Assembly: GCF_019972835.1 (NCBI RefSeq) | Contig: NZ_BPPB01000005.1 | Coordinates: 205,732 to 269,731 of the forward strand | From: Lactobacillus laiwuensis | GTDB lineage: Bacteria > Bacillota > Bacilli > Lactobacillales > Lactobacillaceae | Length of the DNA stretch: 64,000 nt | Direction: 5' to 3' | Shown here: one piece after another, positions 26,404 through 37,540 of the stretch | Layout: each line of letters opens with the position of its first letter | Position numbering within the stretch: the first letter of the stretch is position 1 | Program-made: the position numbers and the translations under genes | Notes under the pieces: model-generated | Told to the model about the DNA's origin: nothing | Database searches by the model: none | The model's input: the letters and a program-made list of their open reading frames with translations, nothing else

Positions 26404-26440
26404 ATATGACCTGCGAAATTGTCTTAATTCGGGGTCATAT
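26404..26440. repeat. Palindromic repeat related to the one at 23625
   Basis: ATATGACC...GAAATT, a short loop and AATTCGGGGTCATAT form a 37-base hairpin of the same design as 23625-23662. The two bracket the hypothetical, pseudogene and Fic segment. Confidence 0.5.
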
Positions 26441-26470
26441 CATTTACTACGCCTAGTAGCTTTTTGGCAA

Positions 26471-27148
26471 TTAATTTGTTTTGGCTGCTATTCGCTTATC
26501 ATGCCATTCAAGAATCATCTTTACTATGGCGTTAGCGACATTCAAGTTTTTTAACAATGGTCCGTGAGAATAGGTACCAATGAAATTGCGATAACGCAGG
26601 CCTTCAACGTGGTCTTGCGGGTTGTTGCCGTAGCCTTCAATCATTTCTCCTAAGGGATGCAGCTTATCCTGATCGTCAAAATAAGTTTGCCCGGAATGAT
26701 TTTCAAAGGCCTTGACTTCGCCCCATTCACTCATGTAGCGGGTGTCGCCAATCATCCGCTTATCTGCCTTAAAAACGGTATGGAAAGGTAGAATATCTAA
26801 CCCTTTGATTGTCACACCAGCATTAGTTTTGTAATAAGTACCAACGAGTTGGTAGCCACCGCAGACCCCTACCATAGGTTTGCCTGCGTTAATGTACTTG
26901 GTTAAAGTTTCCTTATGACGCGGTAAATCTTTGGCAATAACAGTTTGTTCGAAGTCCTGCCCACCGCCAAAAAAGACAAAGTCATAATCAAAAGCGTTAA
27001 ATTGATCGCCAAGAGAAATATTATCAACTTGTGTATCATAGCCCTGTTTTTTTAGCAAAAACCTGATAATTTTAACGTCGCCAGAATCACCATAGGTGTT
27101 CATCAGGTCTTCGTATAAATATGCAATCTTGATTATTTTGTTCGCCAT
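26471..27148 (-). CDS. gatD: Lipid II isoglutaminyl synthase, glutamine amidotransferase subunit
   Basis: GatD releases ammonia from glutamine for MurT, which amidates the D-glutamate of lipid II. The 225-residue CobB/CobQ-like class I amidotransferase has IAYLYEDLMNTYGDSGD at the start, the catalytic Cys in GVCGGYQLVG and the catalytic His in TYSHGPLL. The family is clear. Its partner gene murT, usually immediately upstream, is missing here; the upstream gene is a ThiD/PdxK-like kinase. Confidence 0.82.
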   Translation of the reverse strand: MANKIIKIAYLYEDLMNTYGDSGDVKIIRFLLKKQGYDTQVDNISLGDQFNAFDYDFVFFGGGQDFEQTVIAKDLPRHKETLTKYINAGKPMVGVCGGYQLVGTYYKTNAGVTIKGLDILPFHTVFKADKRMIGDTRYMSEWGEVKAFENHSGQTYFDDQDKLHPLGEMIEGYGNNPQDHVEGLRYRNFIGTYSHGPLLKNLNVANAIVKMILEWHDKRIAAKTN

Positions 27149-27213
27149 TGTTTACCAACCCCTATTTTCTTGTTTAAAGTATATCTTAATAGTTAGAAGT
27201 GGGCAAAGAATAG

Positions 27214-28032
27214 TTATTTAAGATTTTGCTGCGCTGCAAAATGATTGATTGGACCGTATTTAGAACCAACTGCAATAGGATGGGCAATCGCTTCGTACGT
27301 GAAGTCCTTGGCAATTTGCACACTGTCAATAATGGTCTTTCCCTTGGCTAATTCAGCGGCAATTACCGCTGATAAGGTGTCACCTGTACCATTAATTCTA
27401 TCTGTATTAATAAACGGCTTGGTAAATTCGTGAAATTTTCCGTCTGCAGTTAATAAGATATCAGTCACTTGTGACTGCGTAGAATCATCATGACGGCCTT
27501 TCATTAAGACGTTTTTGGCTCCCATAGTCTGCAACTTTTTAGCACCTTGGCGAATTTCTTCTTTAGTATCCAAACTTAAGCCCGTTAATTTTTTCTGCTC
27601 GTAAAAGTTAGGCGTAATAATGTCAGCCAGTGGCATTAATTGCTCAAGAAAAGCCTGGTAAGCATCGTCATCAAGCAAGGTATCACCGTGTTTGGTCATA
27701 ATAACCGGATCGAGCACGATCTTACCCATATCATATTTGTGCAAATTAGCAGCAACGCAGGCAATTACATCCTTGTTAGCCAGCATACCAGTTTTAAGTG
27801 CGTCAATTTTAAAATCATCGTTTAGTACATCAAATTGTTTTTGAATAAAAGAAATTGGCATGACTTCCTGGGCATATATACCAGTTGTATTACCAGCAAC
27901 GGCAGCTGTTAAAAGTCCCATACCGTACACTTGACGGGCATAAAATGAATGTAAATCAGCAGTCATCCCCGCACTGCCATCGCTGTCATTTCCAGCTATT
28001 GTTAAAGCAATAATTTCTTTTTTCATTTTCAT
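27214..28032 (-). CDS. pdxK: Pyridoxine/HMP kinase of the PdxK-ThiD family
   Basis: The 272-residue ribokinase-fold protein has TIAGNDSDGSAGMTADLHSF, KTGMLANKDVI, LDPVIMTKHGDTLL and the catalytic NGTGDTLSA. It differs from the thiD at 20045 (for example NDSDGSAG instead of TDSGGGAG) and is nearer to the Bacillus PdxK branch that phosphorylates pyridoxal and pyridoxine. Assignment between vitamin B6 and HMP is by this resemblance only. GAGGA precedes the ATG. It is divergent from glpK. Confidence 0.75.
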   Translation of the reverse strand: MKMKKEIIALTIAGNDSDGSAGMTADLHSFYARQVYGMGLLTAAVAGNTTGIYAQEVMPISFIQKQFDVLNDDFKIDALKTGMLANKDVIACVAANLHKYDMGKIVLDPVIMTKHGDTLLDDDAYQAFLEQLMPLADIITPNFYEQKKLTGLSLDTKEEIRQGAKKLQTMGAKNVLMKGRHDDSTQSQVTDILLTADGKFHEFTKPFINTDRINGTGDTLSAVIAAELAKGKTIIDSVQIAKDFTYEAIAHPIAVGSKYGPINHFAAQQNLK

Positions 28033-28134
28033 GTATCCTCTTTTTAACGTAAGCTCTATGTAACCAGTATAACTTAAAATAGGGATAATGTTATAATAAT
28101 TTCTTGTAAAAGCAAGTCCGGGTAGTAAAATTAG

Positions 28135-29676
<1,542 letters not shown>

Positions 29677-29702
29677 GTTATTTAAAAAAGGGGGACAAGA
29701 AA

Positions 29703-30476
29703 TTGGCACATGATCGAATAGTTGCACTAGATAGTCCGATGAACTTTCGTGATGTTGGCGGTTATCAAAGTGTGACTGGTAAAACAGTTAAATGGAATAA
29801 AATTTATCGTTCAGATTCACTTAGTTCTTTAACGGCCAGGGATCAAGTTAAATTAGCTAAAATGCGTGTCACTGTTGATTGCGATTTACGCTCTGAATAC
29901 GAGAAGTCCTCTTCACCGGATATTTCTTGGCCCGATGTGGAATATGTGGACTTGCCGGTATATTCTGATAACGTCAATGATGCCCAAAACAATCGTTCAA
30001 TCTACCGTTTTTTGCACCATATTCCTGATATGCACAATAATTTTATTGGTCGCATTTACCAGCAAACTCTGCTTAGTTCGCACAGTCAGGAAATGTTTGC
30101 CCGTGTTTTTGCGGAGTTGCTGGAATTGCCCGCAGATGAAGCACTGGTCTATCACTGCAGTGCTGGTAAGGACAGAACAGGAATGGTTTCGGCTTTAATA
30201 TTAATGGCACTTGGAGTAGATGATGATACCATCGCCCGCGATTATTTATTAACTAACGAGTTATATGATTTTGCTGTTTCGCGCCAATTGCCAAGTAATG
30301 ATGAAATTACGCAAATGGTTTCAAAAATGAATGTAACTAAAGGTGAAGGTATAGCTATTCGCGGCATTACAGAAACAGTCCGTGGCGGCTGGGGCGATTT
30401 TCCCACCTTTTTCAAAAAAGTATTGGGCTTTAATGATGATGACTTGGCTCAACTAAAACGAATGTACTTAGATTAG
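29703..30476 (+). CDS. Tyrosine-type protein phosphatase
   Basis: The 257-residue protein has the catalytic P-loop HCSAGKDRTGM (CX5R, around residue 150) and NFRDVGGYQ near the N-terminus, the hallmark of the LipA/IphP-like tyrosine or lipid phosphatase family. No signal peptide is seen, so it is cytosolic. The TTG start at 29703 follows GGGGGA. It lies between glpK and malR with short gaps. Its substrate, phosphotyrosine or a small phosphoester, is not known. Confidence 0.85.
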   Translation: MAHDRIVALDSPMNFRDVGGYQSVTGKTVKWNKIYRSDSLSSLTARDQVKLAKMRVTVDCDLRSEYEKSSSPDISWPDVEYVDLPVYSDNVNDAQNNRSIYRFLHHIPDMHNNFIGRIYQQTLLSSHSQEMFARVFAELLELPADEALVYHCSAGKDRTGMVSALILMALGVDDDTIARDYLLTNELYDFAVSRQLPSNDEITQMVSKMNVTKGEGIAIRGITETVRGGWGDFPTFFKKVLGFNDDDLAQLKRMYLD

Positions 30477-30488
30477 GGGCGAATCGTG

Positions 30489-31439
30489 ATGGTAACCTTG
30501 CTTGATGTTGCTAAAAAAGCTAATGTTTCAAAGATGACGGTTTCTCGTGTAATTAATCATCCCGAGCAGGTAACAGAGGAACTACGTATATTGGTTGAGC
30601 AGGCGATGGATGAACTTGATTATCATCCTAATTATGTTGCCCAGGCTTTGGTAAATAAGCGTACAAATGTTGTTAAGTTTGTCACGCTGGAGGATATAGA
30701 TACGACAGAGCCATATTATATGAACCTGTTATTCGGCATCGCACGTGGGTTATCTAAAAAGCAGTACGCTATCCAACTTGTTACTGATAGAGGTCAGATA
30801 GAGGATGGCAACTTTGACGGTTATCTCATTACCGGCGCCCGTTCTAGCGATTATGCTTTTTTTGACAACCTTAAAAAGCCCTTTATTTTATTTGGTGAAA
30901 ATCACCATGGTTATGATTATGTGGATAATAATAATCAGTATGGTGGAGAATTAGCGACAAAATATGCACTTTCGCGGTTATACCAAAATATTATTTTCAT
31001 TGGCATTGATGTCAGAGAGCCATTTGAGTATTCACGTGAAACAGGCTACGTCAATACTTTACAGAAGAATAAAAAGGTGCCTCAAATCTATCGCATTGCT
31101 AATCATAGTCATGCAGCGCAAGAAGTAATTAAAAATAATTTCCATAAGTTTCCTAAAGATACCTGTTTTATCTGTGCCAGCGATCGCATTGCTACGGGAG
31201 TGGTCAGGCAATTGCAGGATGAAAAGGCTAAAGTTCCGGCTGACTTTGGTGTGATTGGCTACGATGGCGTTTTTCTCGATCAGGTTTCCAACTTAAAGTT
31301 AACTACTGTCAAACAGCCAATTTTTAAAATGGGAGAATTGCTAGCCAACATGCTCTTACGAAAAATTAATCAAAAGGGATCTCCTCAAGGAGAGGCACTA
31401 ATTAAGCCTTCCTTAGTTAAAAGAGAATCAACCAGGTAA
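30489..31439 (+). CDS. malR: LacI-family regulator of the maltodextrin operon
   Basis: The 316-residue protein has the LacI HTH LLDVAKKANVSKMTVSRVIN and hinge region YHPNYVAQALVNKRTN, then a sugar-binding domain ending in KPSLVKRESTR. The ATG at 30489 and the GTG just before it are both possible starts. It precedes the maltodextrin genes and three similar LacI-type operators occur before GH13/GH65 genes in this window (31642, 35169, 56546). Malto-oligosaccharides or a phosphorylated derivative would be the inducer by analogy with MalR. Confidence 0.88.
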   Translation: MVTLLDVAKKANVSKMTVSRVINHPEQVTEELRILVEQAMDELDYHPNYVAQALVNKRTNVVKFVTLEDIDTTEPYYMNLLFGIARGLSKKQYAIQLVTDRGQIEDGNFDGYLITGARSSDYAFFDNLKKPFILFGENHHGYDYVDNNNQYGGELATKYALSRLYQNIIFIGIDVREPFEYSRETGYVNTLQKNKKVPQIYRIANHSHAAQEVIKNNFHKFPKDTCFICASDRIATGVVRQLQDEKAKVPADFGVIGYDGVFLDQVSNLKLTTVKQPIFKMGELLANMLLRKINQKGSPQGEALIKPSLVKRESTR

Positions 31440-31463
31440 AATATTTAAGTACAAATAGAAATA

Positions 31464-31506
31464 CACATAATAATCAGATAGCGGACTGATTATTATGTGC
31501 TTTTTT
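31464..31506 (+). terminator. Rho-independent terminator of malR
   Basis: A perfect 14-pair stem (31464-31477 / 31486-31499) is followed by a T run, separating malR from the maltodextrin genes. Confidence 0.9.
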
Positions 31507-31641
31507 AATGGTTAAAAAGGCTAGTCTGTGAGAATTGAAATGATATAATTGAACTCACAAAAAATACAATAGTTTTTTAGGAAAAAACATACCTGAATAT
31601 ACCGAACTACGCTAATTTAATTGAACTAGCGGGGATTTTTT

Positions 31642-31656
31642 CTGATAGCGGTAACA
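31642..31656 (+). promoter_or_regulatory. LacI-type operator (MalR or CcpA/cre) before the first GH13 gene
   Basis: CTGATAGCGGTAACA contains a full match to the cre pattern TGWNANCGNTNWCA. The sites at 35169 and 56546 have the same skeleton, CWGATANCGNTAACA. Confidence 0.65.
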
Positions 31657-31718
31657 TTGCTATTACCATTGCCTCTCACCAGCTTTCTCAGCTAAACTTT
31701 AAGTGGAGGTATAAATTT

Positions 31719-33386
31719 ATGACGCACTGGTATGAGCATGCAATAATTTACCAAATTTATCCCAAGTCTTTTCAAGACAGTAATGATGATGGTATTGGTG
31801 ATTTAAATGGAATCAGGCAGAGATTACCTTATTTACAACAGCTGGGTATTAATACTATTTGGCTAAATCCTATCTTTGTTTCACCGCAGGTTGATAACGG
31901 CTATGATGTGGCAGATTATTTTAAAATCGATCCCCGAATGGGAACAATGAAAGACATGAAAGCTCTAATTGCTGCTTGTCACCAAGCAGGGATTCATGTG
32001 CTTTTAGATTTTGTTTTAAACCATACTTCTGATCAAAATGAATGGTTTCAAAAGGCCAAAAGTGATCCGCATAGTCAATACCGCGACTACTATATTTTTG
32101 CAGGTGCAAATAATCAGCGTCCCAATAACTGGGGCAGCTTTTTTGGCGGCAGCGTTTGGGAGCCGGATCCAGCAGGTACGGGCCAATTTTATTTCCATTT
32201 GTTTGACAAGCACATGCCCGATTTAAACTGGCGTAATCTTAAAGTAAGACAAGAAATGCTAAAAATTGCGGAATTTTGGCTGGCTCAAGGAATAGATGGC
32301 TTGCGCCTTGACGCTTTTATTCATATTGCCAAGGCAGATTTACGGCAAAGTTTTCCGGTAAAGGAAATAGCAAACGAAAACGACCAAACGATAGTTGCCG
32401 AACCCTTTTTTGCTAATTTGCCCCAAGTTCAGAAGTGGCTGCGACCATTTTGTGAGCAAATAAAAAAGGATTATCCGGAAGCTTTGCTTTTGGGGGAAGC
32501 TGCCAGCGCTAATGTTAACTTAGCAGCGGACTATACGGCAAAAGACCACCATCTTTTAGATAGTGTTGTTACTTTTCGTTACTTTAAGGATGATCAAAGG
32601 CACATTGATCCAAACTTGCCTGCAGATTTTCAGCCTAAAGGTCTTGACTGGGATGCTTTTAAGAAGACGCAGGTTATTTGGCAACAAACTCTGGCGCAGG
32701 TTTCTCAGCCTACACTATATTGGAGCAATCACGACATGCCGCGACTGGCTAGCAGAATAGCAAGAACTGAAACACAGGCACGCAGCTTAGCAATGTTGAT
32801 GTATTTGCAACGGGGAATCCCCATTATCTATTATGGCGAAGAATTGGGCTTAAAAAATCTGCTTTTTACTGCTGAAGAAGAGTTTAATGATCAAGAGGCG
32901 GAAGGTTTTATCACGAAAGCTGCAGACTGGGGTATAACAAAAGCAGAAGCACTAAAAATGGTCAGTCAAGCGCACAAAATGCCAGCACGAGGACCGATGC
33001 CGTGGACAACTAAAAAGCCAAATTATGGTTTTTCAAAAGTGAGCCCGTGGCTTAAAGGTCAAAGTCAAAATGACGCTAATGTTCAGGCTGAACTGAATGA
33101 TCCTGCCAGTATGTTTAACTTCTACAGAAAATTGATTAGTTTGAAAAAAACAGCTTTGTTTCAAGCAGGTAGTTTTTACTTGTTAGCAACCGCTAATGAC
33201 AGCTACGTTTACCAGCGGGATTTAGCAAATGATAGTGCAATCGTGGCTGTTTCACTAAGCAGTCAAAAATTAAAAATTAAAATACCTGGTGAATATAGGA
33301 AAGTCATGTTAACTGCCGGACAGCATTATTTGAATGAAAATGAATTGATTTTGATGCCGTATTCTGGTGTAGTTTTAAGTAAATAA
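31719..33386 (+). CDS. malL: GH13 alpha-glucosidase (oligo-1,6-glucosidase / dextran glucosidase type)
   Basis: The 555-residue cytosolic GH13 enzyme hydrolyses small alpha-1,6 or alpha-1,4 glucosides from imported maltodextrin. It has IYQIYPKSFQDSNDDGIGDL at the start, LNHTSD, the nucleophile Asp in DGLRLDAF (about residue 198), the acid/base Glu in LLLGEA (about 260) and the transition-state Asp in SNHDMPR (about 339). The NGYDVADY loop fits the GH13_31 subfamily. It is the first gene of the maltodextrin operon, with GTGGAGG before the ATG. A paralogue is at 54862. Confidence 0.88.
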   Translation: MTHWYEHAIIYQIYPKSFQDSNDDGIGDLNGIRQRLPYLQQLGINTIWLNPIFVSPQVDNGYDVADYFKIDPRMGTMKDMKALIAACHQAGIHVLLDFVLNHTSDQNEWFQKAKSDPHSQYRDYYIFAGANNQRPNNWGSFFGGSVWEPDPAGTGQFYFHLFDKHMPDLNWRNLKVRQEMLKIAEFWLAQGIDGLRLDAFIHIAKADLRQSFPVKEIANENDQTIVAEPFFANLPQVQKWLRPFCEQIKKDYPEALLLGEAASANVNLAADYTAKDHHLLDSVVTFRYFKDDQRHIDPNLPADFQPKGLDWDAFKKTQVIWQQTLAQVSQPTLYWSNHDMPRLASRIARTETQARSLAMLMYLQRGIPIIYYGEELGLKNLLFTAEEEFNDQEAEGFITKAADWGITKAEALKMVSQAHKMPARGPMPWTTKKPNYGFSKVSPWLKGQSQNDANVQAELNDPASMFNFYRKLISLKKTALFQAGSFYLLATANDSYVYQRDLANDSAIVAVSLSSQKLKIKIPGEYRKVMLTAGQHYLNENELILMPYSGVVLSK

Positions 33387-33397
33387 TGGAGGAAAAA

Positions 33398-35122
33398 ATG
33401 CAATTAGCAGCCCTGAAACATAGAACAGAAAGCGAAGACTGTTTTGTCATTAGTCAGCACCATGTGCGGATTCGGTTCCATAGTGCCAAAAATGATGTTA
33501 AAAAAGTAATAGTTCACTATACAGATAATTATCTTGATACCAAGACTGATAAAACCGTGGCCATGACTAAGGCAGGGCAAGGGCAGGTAACTGATTATTG
33601 GGTAGCAACTTTGAAAGCTCCTTATCGCCGCCTTAAATATACTTTCGAAGTCGTTGGCCAGGATGACAGCCATAAAATTGTTGGAGACCGCGGGATCAAA
33701 GACTTTACTGCAGCAAATTTAGCAGCCGACAGCAGCTACTTCAAATTACCTTACTTGCATGAAATTGATCAAACCAAAACTCCTGACTGGGTTAAAAATA
33801 CTGTTTGGTATCAGATCTTTCCTGAGCGCTTTGCCAATGGTGATAAAAATAATGACCCTCAAGGCACAAAACCCTGGAATCCGCATGATCATCCCGGACG
33901 AGAAGACTTTTACGGGGGCGATTTACAAGGCATTATTGACCATCTGGACTACTTAAAGGAACTGGGAGTTAGTGGGTTATACCTGTGCCCAGTCTTTAAG
34001 GCAAGTTCTAATCATAAGTATGATACGATTGACTATCTGCAGATTGACCCTGATTTTGGTGACAAGGATTTGTTTGCCAAGTTTGTGAGTGAAGCTCATA
34101 AAAGGGGAATGAAAGTAATGCTGGACGCTGTCTTTAATCACTTAGGTGGCCAGTCAATGCAGTGGCAGGATGTAATCAAAAATGGTTCTAAATCGCGGTT
34201 TGCATCCTGGTTTCATATTAATCATTTTCCAGTTAAACCATATCAAGGACCTGAGGCAGGCGGTCCAAATTATGATACCTTTGCTTTTGAGGGACAAATG
34301 CCCAAATTAAATACTGCCAATCCTGCAGTCCAAGATTTTCTGCTGGAAATCGCAACTTATTGGGTAAAATATTTTGATATTGATGCCTGGCGGCTGGATG
34401 TTGCTAACGAAGTAGACCATCATTTTTGGCGAAAATTTCATGATGAGCTTACTGCAATTAAGCCCGACTTCTATATTGTAGGTGAAATTTGGCATAGTGC
34501 ACGGCCTTGGCTCAACGGTGACGAGTTTTCTGCAGTAATGAATTATCCGTATACTTTACAGATTGAGGAACATTTTCTGCACCAAACAAAAACAGCCCAG
34601 GAACTAGTTGCGACTCTTACTGATCAACTAATGATGTACCGCGACTGCACGAATCAGGCCATGATGAATATGCTTGATTCTCATGATACCGCCCGTTTAC
34701 TGACGCTTGCAGGTGAAAATAAAGCGCTGGCTTTGCAAACCCTGACTTTTATGTTCGTGCAGACTGGCAGCCCGTGCATTTATTACGGTACTGAAATGGG
34801 AATGACAGGAGGAGAAGATCCCGATTGCCGCAAGCCAATGGATTGGCAAAAAAAGGGCACGCCTTTTTGGTATAAAGTGCAAAAGCTGATTGCTTTTAGA
34901 AATAATCATGCTGCTACTTTAGGTAATGGCACAATCAGTCTAAGCGTTACGTCTAGCGGCTTAATCAAAGTTAAGCGAATTGGTACAGAAAAGATCACTG
35001 CTCTTTTTAATACAAGTCCTGATAAGATTGCCGTTTCGACAAACGGCCAGGTAGCATTAAGTCAGAATTTTGCAGCTGGACAACTTGCCGAGCACGGATT
35101 TGTCATTGAACTTGCAAATTAA
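33398..35122 (+). CDS. Neopullulanase/maltogenic amylase-type GH13 enzyme
   Basis: The 574-residue enzyme has an N-terminal beta domain (CBM34-like, about residues 1-125) before the catalytic barrel, as in cyclomaltodextrinase, neopullulanase and maltogenic amylase (GH13_20). Catalytic residues are seen in IDAWRLDVANEV (Asp), VGEIWH (Glu) and LDSHDTAR (Asp). There is no signal peptide, so it degrades imported maltodextrins in the cytosol. The ATG at 33398 has TGGAGG before it; the earlier in-frame ATG lies in that ribosome site and overlaps the previous stop. Confidence 0.88.
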   Translation: MQLAALKHRTESEDCFVISQHHVRIRFHSAKNDVKKVIVHYTDNYLDTKTDKTVAMTKAGQGQVTDYWVATLKAPYRRLKYTFEVVGQDDSHKIVGDRGIKDFTAANLAADSSYFKLPYLHEIDQTKTPDWVKNTVWYQIFPERFANGDKNNDPQGTKPWNPHDHPGREDFYGGDLQGIIDHLDYLKELGVSGLYLCPVFKASSNHKYDTIDYLQIDPDFGDKDLFAKFVSEAHKRGMKVMLDAVFNHLGGQSMQWQDVIKNGSKSRFASWFHINHFPVKPYQGPEAGGPNYDTFAFEGQMPKLNTANPAVQDFLLEIATYWVKYFDIDAWRLDVANEVDHHFWRKFHDELTAIKPDFYIVGEIWHSARPWLNGDEFSAVMNYPYTLQIEEHFLHQTKTAQELVATLTDQLMMYRDCTNQAMMNMLDSHDTARLLTLAGENKALALQTLTFMFVQTGSPCIYYGTEMGMTGGEDPDCRKPMDWQKKGTPFWYKVQKLIAFRNNHAATLGNGTISLSVTSSGLIKVKRIGTEKITALFNTSPDKIAVSTNGQVALSQNFAAGQLAEHGFVIELAN

Positions 35123-35128
35123 TTTTAA

Positions 35129-35158
35129 CAACAACTAGTTGATGCTAGTTGTTTTTTT
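35129..35158 (+). terminator. Terminator within the maltodextrin cluster
   Basis: ACAACTAG (35131-35138) / CTAGTTGT (35145-35152) with a T run after it ends the two-gene GH13 unit. Confidence 0.75.
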
Positions 35159-35168
35159 AAACATGATT

Positions 35169-35183
35169 CTGATACCGTTAACA
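35169..35183 (+). promoter_or_regulatory. LacI-type operator before malP
   Basis: CTGATACCGTTAACA includes a full match to TGWNANCGNTNWCA, and is followed by TTGCTATTGCC, similar to the TTGCTATTACC after the 31642 site. Confidence 0.65.
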
Positions 35184-35266
35184 GCGATTTTGCTATTGCC
35201 AAATATCCCGTTTTTGCGAATAATGAAAGCGTAAACAAAAACCTCACAAAGAGGGAGCGAAAGTAA

Positions 35267-37540
35267 ATGAAACGAATTTTTGAGGTTGACCCATGGAAAG
35301 TTGCCACGCACAAGTTTTCCCCGGTGGATAAAAGGCTACAGGAAAGCATTACTGCGATTGGCAATGACTATATGGGGATGCGCGGTAATTTTGAAGAAGG
35401 CTATTCTGGAGATCAACTGCAAGGTACATACTTAGCAGGTGTCTGGTTTCCAGATAAAACGCGAGTAGGCTGGTGGAAAAACGGCTATCCGAAATATTTT
35501 GGCAAAAGCATTAATGCCCCCAGCTTTATTGGAATTGGCATCACAGTTAATAATGAAAAAATTGACTTAGCCAAGATTAAATTTACAGATTTTTATTTTG
35601 AATTAGATATGCACCAAGGCTTGCTTAGCCGCAGTTTTATTTATGAAGGTGTGGATACTAAAGTTAAGTTTGAATTTCAACGTTTTTTACATATCAGGCT
35701 AAAGGAAGCGGCTTTAATTACTGTTAAAGCTACTGTACTTGCAGGTCAGGCAGAAATTGAGTTTAATTCAACGCTTGACGGCACAGTTACTAATGAAGAC
35801 AGTAACTATAATGAACATTTTTGGCTTAGCTGCAATGAGAATGCTGCAAAGCGTTCAATTCAAGTTATAACCAAGCCTAATCCTTACGATGTGCCTCAAT
35901 TTACGGTTTTGTTAAAAGCAGGCCTAAGAAATAATAATCATGTTGTTAATGGTACTGTTAAAACTGCAACAGCAAAGTTAAGCGAGAAACTGGCAGTTAC
36001 TCTAAATGCTGGAGAAAGTTACACTCTAGAAAAAGATGTAATCGTAATTACCAGTCGTGATGTAGCACCTGAGAAGCAAAGCGATCGTGCAGATGAGTTA
36101 ATGCAACAATTGCAGTCAAAAAGTTTTGCAGAAAATTTGGCCGATCATACTGCGGTTTGGCAGGATCGCTGGACTAAAAGTGATGTAGTTATTACTGGTA
36201 ATGATGAAGCGCAACAGGGTATTCGTTTTAACATTTTACAGTTATTCATGACGTATTACGGTGAAGACAAGAGGCTTAATATCGGTCCTAAAGGTTTTAC
36301 TGGTGAAAAATATGGGGGAGCCACATATTGGGACACAGAGGCTTTTATCTTTCCGATGTACCTTTGTATTACTAAGCCAAATGTCACGCGGGCGCTATTA
36401 CAATACAGGCATGATCAACTTGACGGTGCCTATTATAACGCCCAGCAGCAAGGCTTAGCCGGAGCGCTTTTCCCGATGGTAACCTTTAACGGGATTGAAT
36501 GTCATAACGAGTGGGAAATTACTTTTGAAGAAATACACCGTAATGAAGATATTCCCTTTGCAATTAAACGATATACAAGTTATACGGGAGACGAATCATA
36601 CGTTAAGAACGAAGGCATGGATGTCCTGGTAGGCACTGCCAGATTTTGGGCTGATCGAGTCCATTATTCTAAATGGCGGCATAAATATGTTATCCACGGA
36701 GTAACAGGACCTGATGAATACGACAATAATGTTAATAATAATTGGTTTACCAACCTTATGGCGCAATGGGTACTGCAATATACTTTAGAGCGACTGCCAC
36801 TTGCGGATAAGGCTGCTCAAGAGCGTTTAAATGTAACTAAAGAAGAACAGGCAAAATGGCAGGACATTATTGAAAATATTTATTTGCCTGAAGATAAAGA
36901 ACGCGGCATTTTCTTGCAGCAAGATGATTTTTTAGATAAAGATATTAGACCAGCCACAGAAATTCCGCTTGACCAAAGACCAATAAATCAGCATTGGTCT
37001 TGGGATAAAATCTTACGGTCACCTTTCATCAAGCAGGCCGATGTATTGCAGGGTATTTATTACTTGGATGACAGGTTTACCAAGGAACAAAAAGAGCGTA
37101 ACTTTGCATTTTATGAGCCGTTGACGGTACATGAAAGTTCACTTTCCGCCTGTATCCATTCAATTTTGGCAGCAGAATTAGGGCGTAAAAAGCAGTCAGT
37201 AGAATTTTATGAACGCACGGCCCGCCTAGATCTCGATAACTACAATAATGATACAGATGACGGCCTGCACATTACTTCAATGAGCGGTTCTTGGCTGGCA
37301 ATAGTCCAGGGATTTGCCGGCATGCGTTATGGTCACAATCAATTGAGATTTAATCCTTTTGTGCCAGATAATTGGACCGGGTATAGTTTTAAAATTAATT
37401 ATCGCGGCCGCTTAATTCAGGTAGAAGTAACGCATCAGGAGACACGCATTACGTTAATTAGCGGACAGGAACTGACAATTTTGGTTAAAGAACAAAAGGT
37501 TACTTTAAAAGAGGGTGAACAAAATTGCTTAAAGGCCTGA
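35267..37540 (+). CDS. malP: Maltose phosphorylase (GH65)
   Basis: Maltose phosphorylase splits maltose with phosphate into glucose and beta-glucose 1-phosphate. The 757-residue length fits GH65. Visible family blocks are NDYMGMRGNFEE near residue 30, YWDTEAFIFPMY in the barrel, HGVTGPDEYDNNVNNNWFTN with the catalytic acid Glu, and SMSGSWLAIVQGFAGMR near the C-terminus. The gene overlaps pgmB by 16 bases, which supplies the next step, and this GH65-pgmB pair supports maltose rather than trehalose or kojibiose as substrate together with the operon context. Confidence 0.93.
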   Translation: MKRIFEVDPWKVATHKFSPVDKRLQESITAIGNDYMGMRGNFEEGYSGDQLQGTYLAGVWFPDKTRVGWWKNGYPKYFGKSINAPSFIGIGITVNNEKIDLAKIKFTDFYFELDMHQGLLSRSFIYEGVDTKVKFEFQRFLHIRLKEAALITVKATVLAGQAEIEFNSTLDGTVTNEDSNYNEHFWLSCNENAAKRSIQVITKPNPYDVPQFTVLLKAGLRNNNHVVNGTVKTATAKLSEKLAVTLNAGESYTLEKDVIVITSRDVAPEKQSDRADELMQQLQSKSFAENLADHTAVWQDRWTKSDVVITGNDEAQQGIRFNILQLFMTYYGEDKRLNIGPKGFTGEKYGGATYWDTEAFIFPMYLCITKPNVTRALLQYRHDQLDGAYYNAQQQGLAGALFPMVTFNGIECHNEWEITFEEIHRNEDIPFAIKRYTSYTGDESYVKNEGMDVLVGTARFWADRVHYSKWRHKYVIHGVTGPDEYDNNVNNNWFTNLMAQWVLQYTLERLPLADKAAQERLNVTKEEQAKWQDIIENIYLPEDKERGIFLQQDDFLDKDIRPATEIPLDQRPINQHWSWDKILRSPFIKQADVLQGIYYLDDRFTKEQKERNFAFYEPLTVHESSLSACIHSILAAELGRKKQSVEFYERTARLDLDNYNNDTDDGLHITSMSGSWLAIVQGFAGMRYGHNQLRFNPFVPDNWTGYSFKINYRGRLIQVEVTHQETRITLISGQELTILVKEQKVTLKEGEQNCLKA

